DNA of 64,000 nucleotides, from NCBI RefSeq assembly GCF_032854445.1, contig NC_088300.1:81693084-81757083 (forward strand), read 5' to 3'. The translations under genes were made by a program, and so were the position numbers. The DNA comes from Liolophura sinensis (Eukaryota > Mollusca > Polyplacophora > Chitonida > Chitonidae). This document shows positions 59,209 to 64,000 of the stretch, piece by piece. A model generated the notes under the pieces. That model searched no databases. It was not told the origin of the DNA and saw only the letters and a program-made list of their open reading frames with translations. The stretch's first letter is position 1, and every line of letters begins with the position of its first letter.

Positions 59209-59600
59209 AGCTTCCCGGCCTGGCAGCAAGGCTTCCCACGCGCACAATGAATTCCACACCAGTTGTGACATATTGCTGGCACATGTTGTCGCAGCAGGGA
59301 TCTGAATTCGCTGGCGTAACGTCGTTTATTTTACTATTCATGTAATACGGAATTCCCGCTTCTCAACCTAAATTTTATTTAAAATGATTATACTGACATT
59401 TGACGGAGGATTGACGTGATAATAAGCAAATTTGCTAGAATAATGCATGGTCTGGCCTCGCATGACTATTATACTCTGATGCTGTTGAGATTTAGCACTG
59501 GTATTATTGATACAATGCGAGTTCATAAAGCTATACTTCTACAGACTGACGCTTCACATCATTGTTCCGACGCATCTCTCCATATCGAGCAAGTGTTGTG
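59209..59600. other. Intergenic, no gene seen
   Basis: Unique sequence between the poly-C tract and the 56-bp array. Confidence 0.4.
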
Positions 59601-60760
59601 ATGCATCCCTCATTTGCAATACACGTACAGTCATGGTAACTACCGTTAAGCGTTATGCTGCATCCCTATTGTAATACAGATACAATGACAGTAACCACCG
59701 CCAAGCGTTATGTTACATACCGCATTGTAATACAGGTACAGTGACAGTAACTACCGCCAAGCGTTATGCTGCATCCCTATTGTAATACAGATACAATGAC
59801 AGTAACTACCGCCAAGCGTTATGCTGCATCCCTATTGTAATACAGATACAATGACAGTAACCACCGCCAAGCGTTATGTTACATACCGCATTGTAATGCA
59901 GGTACAGTGACAGTAACTACCGCCAAGCGTTATGTTGCATCGCCCATTGTAATAAAGATACAGTGACAGTAACTACCGTCAAGCGTTATGCCGCATCTCG
60001 CATTGTAATACAGGTACAGTGATAGTAACTACCGCCAAGCGTTATGCTGCATCCCGCATTGTAATACAGGTACAGTGACAGTAACTACCGCCAAGCGTTA
60101 TGCTGCATCCCGCATTGTAATGCAGATACAGTGACAGTAACTACCGCCAAGCGTTATGATGCATACCGCACTGTAATACAGATACAGTGACAGTAACTAC
60201 CGTCAAGCGTTATGCTGCACCCCCCAGTGTAATACAGGTACAGTGACAGTAACTACCGCCAAGCGTTATGCTGCATCCGGCATTGTAATGCAGATACAGT
60301 GACAGTAACTACCGTCAAGCGTTATGCTGCATCCCGCATTGTAATGCAGATACAGTGACAGTAACTACCGCCAAGCGTTATGCTGCATCTCCCATTGTAA
60401 TACAGCTATAGTGACAGTAACTACCGCCAAGCGTTATGCTGCATCTCCCATTGTAATACAGCTATAGTGACAGTAACTATCGGCAAGCGTTATGTTGCAT
60501 CGCCCATTGTAATACAGATACAGTGACAGTAACTACCGCCAAGCGTTATGTTACATACCGCATTGTAATACAGGTACAGTGACAGTAACTACCGCCAAGC
60601 GTTATGTTGCATCCCGCATTGTAATACAGGTACAGTGACAGTAACTACCGCCAAGCGTTATGCTGCATTGCCTATTGTAATACTATTACAGTCACGGTAA
60701 CTAACGGCATGCGTTAGGCTGCATCCCCCCATCGTGTACAGTCACAGTAACTCCCAGCTC
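59601..60760. repeat. ~56-bp array
   Basis: About 20 units contain GTAATACAGGTACAGTGACA, GTAACTACCGCCAAGCGTTA and TGCTGCATCCCGCATT. Variants GATACAATGAC and CTATAGTGAC form local pairs, suggesting block duplication. Confidence 0.92.
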
Positions 60761-61123
60761 TAAATATGTCACATTGCCCCCAGATGCTTCAGGTTGTCGG
60801 CAGTTTTTTCCTCGTGTGAGATGCTGACATCGCCAGTGTCGAATGTCGGAGAATTGTGACGATTTGTCGGGAGTGGGCTGATCGCGAGGGCTACGGAAGT
60901 GGTCGAGAAACGATACGGGCGGGGTTCCGCGGGCTTAAAGCCCCTCAGATATTATCCCTTATGTGCGCCGATTAAAAACGATGTATTTTACCGCTGAACA
61001 GACTCGTCTACATGACCAGTGCCAACTTCTGTGATTTACCATTGTTTTTTTTTATTTATAACCCACGACGAAAACTCGTACACTTAGTGCTTGAAATAAA
61101 GTGAAGACGGATACATGTATAGC
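60761..61123. other. Intergenic, no gene seen
   Basis: Unique, locally GC-richer sequence (60830-60960); nothing recognised. Confidence 0.4.
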
Positions 61124-61138
61124 CTCTTTTTTAATGGA

Positions 61139-61475
61139 CCGGTGCCGATAGCACAGTTGGTAAAGCCTCCGCTTCGGGAGCGTTAGATCCAGGGTCAATC
61201 CTGGATCGAGTCACACCTAAGACTTTAAAGAAGAAGGCGGCATGGAGGCGGGTAGTGCAACGACTGGTTGACCCGTAACAGTATAATGGTTCAGGCGGAG
61301 CGGCTTACTTGCCTTCTGTAAGGCGTCTCAGTAAAGCAGCACTAGATAAAAGAGCGGTGGAAATCCGTCGTGCAACAAGGAGACACATTACATGCACTCT
61401 AAGGATTCCTTCGTCGTCATATTACTGAAAATTTTTTAAGTACGACGTTAAAACACTCACTCACTCACTCTCTCA
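61139..61475 (+). mobile_element. SINE family 2 copy, full length, with 15-bp target duplication
   Basis: It starts CCGGTGCCGATAGCACAGTT; TAGCACAGTTGG is a perfect A-box fit and GGATCGAGTC a near-perfect B-box. The body matches the other copies and the end is ACGACGTTAAAACACTCAC plus (CACT)n. Target duplication CTCTT(T/C)TTTAATGGA lies at 61124-61138 and 61476-61490. This is the best reference copy in the window. Confidence 0.9.
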
Positions 61476-61490
61476 CTCTTCTTTAATGGA

Positions 61491-62169
61491 GGTAAAAAAA
61501 CATCTTTCTTGCTTGATGAGTTCCGAATTATAATAAGCACATCTGGAAGGAAACCAAACACCTAGTGTAAGACTGTCAATAGCTGGCTATGGTTTTTGTT
61601 TAAGGTTGTTACCTTTATCGTTACTGCACTAAGCAAGGTAAATGAGTTATACTTCAGTAGTAGTGAGCAAATATATATCGCCGTCGTGTCTTCCCTAAGC
61701 GTCCAGTCACCTCTCTTCTCACTTGCCCAGCGACGATTGTGCTCTCCTGTTTTGGGCAAAATTAATTTTTTTTCACATTTCTGTTCGTCACTCTTTGTGC
61801 ATTTCTCGAGGAGCTGAGGAAAATATTTTAATGGCGTCTACAGTGATGGTAGGATGGGCCGTGGGGAAGGAACAAGGACGTTACACTGATTAAACTTGCT
61901 TGACCTTTAGAAAACATGATAAAACTTGAGAAGTTGTCAGTTTTCGTAGACTGCTGACACTGCTCACGAATCAAGGTCACAAAATAGAAAGTGGACATTT
62001 AAGACCCGAGCGACTGGCCTGAGTGCCGCTGTAGACAATTAGGGCTAGTACTACTATAAGATTTATGACAAGCCGGATATAACAGTTGCGATCAATGCGG
62101 ACTTGATCGCGACAGGAAACTCTCCTATTGATAGGATGCAACATATTTGCTCACGGGTCCAGCATAGTT
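61491..62169. other. Intergenic, no gene seen
   Basis: Unique AT-rich sequence with short chance frames on both strands. Confidence 0.4.
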
Positions 62170-62975
62170 CGCTGTCATGTACAGTGACATGTTTGGCACA
62201 GTCACAGGATCAGTTTAGGGTAGTGTTATGTACAATGACATGTTTGGTACAGTGAAGGGTCCAGTATAGTTTGGTTTCATGTACAATGACATGTTTGGTA
62301 CAGTGAAGGGTCCAGTATAGTTTGGTTTCATGTACAATGAAATGTTTGGTACAGTGAAGGGTTCAGTATAGTTTGGTTTCATGTACTGTGACACGTTTGG
62401 TACAGTCACAGGACCAGTATAAGTTAGTGTCATGTAGTGTGACATGTATGGTACAGTCACGGGATCAGTATAGGTTAGTGTTATGTACTGTGATATGTTT
62501 CGTACAGTCACGGGACCAGTATAGGTTAGTGTCATGTACAGTGAAATGTTTGGTACAGTCACTGGACCAGTATAGGTTAGAATCAGGTAAAGTGACATGT
62601 TTGGTACAGTCACGGGACCAGTATAGGTTAGAGTCATGTAAAGTGACATGTTTGGTACAGTCACGGGATCAGTATAGGTTTGTGTTATGTACAATGATAT
62701 GTTTGGTACAGTGAAGGGTCCAGTATAGTTTGGTTTCATGTACAATGACATGTTTGGTACAGTGAAGTGTCCAGTATAGTTTGATTTCATGTACAATGAC
62801 ATGTTTGGTACAGTCACGGGACCAGTATAGGTTAATGTCATGTACAGTGACATGTTTGGTACAGTCACGGGACCAGTTTAGGGTAGTGTTATGTACAGTG
62901 ACATGTTTGGTACAGTGAAGGGTCCAGTATAGTTTGGTTTTATGTACTGTGACGTGTTTCGTACAGTACTGTTTG
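62170..62975. repeat. 51-bp array
   Basis: About 16 units contain GACATGTTTGGTACAGTCAC and GGGACCAGTATAGGTTAGTG. Two subtypes (GTCACGGGACC and GTGAAGGGTCC) occur in blocks. The 51-bp period gives a 217-codon minus frame (TYTGPVTVPNMSLYM) without coding support. Confidence 0.92.
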
Positions 62976-63067
62976 TGTACACATACACATCTCGCTGTAA
63001 CCTGTCTAGTATAAAATCGTATCACACAGAGAAACCTGAAGGGGTGTGCCCACATCGTGTCTCTTAC

Positions 63068-63132
63068 CATTTCTAAGACGACGCTAAGACAAGACAAGGT
63101 GCTGTCAGCACGGAGAGCAAACACATTAGTCG
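63068..63132 (-). CDS. Candidate internal exon of an unidentified gene
   Basis: A 65-bp minus-strand segment lies between a good acceptor (CATTTTATCCTGTAG) and a good donor (AAATG|GTAAGAG), phase 1 to phase 0. It would encode ATNVFALRADSTLSCLSVVL followed by EM. It lies in non-repetitive DNA next to the 51-bp array at 62170. There is no recognised family and no neighbouring exons were found; a chance occurrence is quite possible. Confidence 0.27.
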
Positions 63133-64000
63133 CTACAGGATAAAATGTCAATGGTGGAGCAGATCTCCAGAATTACTTCCTGTCCAGTTCCTCTATGTTA
63201 AACAAACAACACCACTCTCTATAGTTATGGACAGTTTGTTGTGAAATTGGAGAGTCTCTGGGTGAATAGTGTTTTTGTAATTTTCAACAAAACTGCCATT
63301 TGAAATGTTAATTAAACGGCAGGTTAGTGATAAGATCGGGTCTGGGAGCGACTAACTGCGCGTACCTGGAGACTCCGGGGAGGGGGGTGGGTAGCAATCC
63401 CTCGATTAACCCACGCTGTTGTGGAGACTCCATGCCTGTAGTACAACACTCAAAGGAGGTTAGGCCCGGGTTAACCTCTACACACGGCGTCAGCCGCTGA
63501 GGTCAGGAGAGTCACGTGACTTCAGCTGAAACCCCACGACGTCGTCTTTTAGTCCCTTTCATTGGCCGTTCACAGATTTGTCTGATAACGTCCATGTTTG
63601 ATATGGAAGCCAGTCATGCGAGGTCAAGCCTCAGGTGCTTACATTAACAGTCTAGTTGGTCTTCTCGCTGCCTTAAGTGACGATTGAGGCCTTCTCCAAA
63701 CACTGACTTATGCGATGAAATGGCGTTCTATCTGTTGATCTGTTAGGTATGTAGGTATATCTTCTGAATGTCAGGACAGTTTAACCAGCCTCCGTAACCT
63801 ATCCTCACGCCAACCATTATTCACCAAATTCATAATTTATTAAATCATTCGTTTGTTAATATTTTCATTTCCATTGATAAGCTTGACAAAATAGACTATT
63901 GTGGTAACTCCAACAAATGGCACATTGCGATGAATGATTCAGTATTTCTGTTTTATTTAATCGGTTATATGTTATATTTAAGTTAATATTCCATCATGAG
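63133..64000. other. Right-end flank, no gene confirmed
   Basis: Unique sequence, GC-richer at 63350-63700 and AT-rich at the end. If the exon candidate at 63068 is real, upstream exons of a minus-strand gene should lie here or beyond the window. Confidence 0.35.

Noticed and set aside
62215-62868. 217-codon repetitive frame (TYTGPVTVPNMSLYM)
   Set aside because: A 51-bp array period artefact; no start context, splice sites or non-repeat coding part.

Overview
The window looks like nuclear DNA of a marine mollusc or another lophotrochozoan. It has intron-rich genes with GT-AG splice sites, a bestrophin channel, tRNA-derived SINEs of the V-SINE/RUDI type known from molluscs, a second SINE family ending in (CACT)n, and decayed Penelope-like (PLE) retroelements. 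There are no bacterial-type operons, rRNA or free-standing tRNA genes. The dominant feature is tandem repetition: by hand tally about half of the 64 kb is made of some 40 minisatellite arrays with unrelated units of 18-106 bp.

Layout. (1) 1.3-18.5 kb, minus strand: one gene that I could assemble as seven exons with consistent splice phases. It encodes a predicted secreted alpha/beta-hydrolase-like glycoprotein of 487 residues, here called gene A. Every intron is packed with minisatellites. (2) 18.5-32.5 kb: intergenic arrays, PLE fragments and SINEs. (3) 32.515 kb, plus strand: exon 1 of a divergent paralogue (gene B), with the same signal-peptide-plus-strand architecture and the same splice phase as gene A exon 1. 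I did not find its further exons. (4) 33-41 kb: arrays downstream of gene B exon 1. (5) 41.2-43.15 kb, minus strand: a complete, intronless bestrophin-type chloride channel of 647 residues with an 18-bp repeat inside its coding tail. (6) 43.2-64 kb: almost only arrays and SINE copies, plus two weak isolated exon candidates.

Most notable observation. In gene A several intronic minisatellites are not random: their repeat unit is a copy of the adjacent exon/intron junction, including the splice site. The arrays at exon 1 and exon 3 carry copies of the 5' splice site. The arrays before exon 5 and exon 7 carry copies of the 3' splice site. All are in sense orientation, and the real site is always the exon-proximal unit. 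Dozens of decoy splice sites therefore sit beside the functional ones. Two PLE copies and three RUDI-like SINEs lie inside arrays, with array sequence on both sides.

Limits: everything comes from reading the sequence. Gene names are family-level, array boundaries and copy numbers are approximate, and no expression or database evidence was available.
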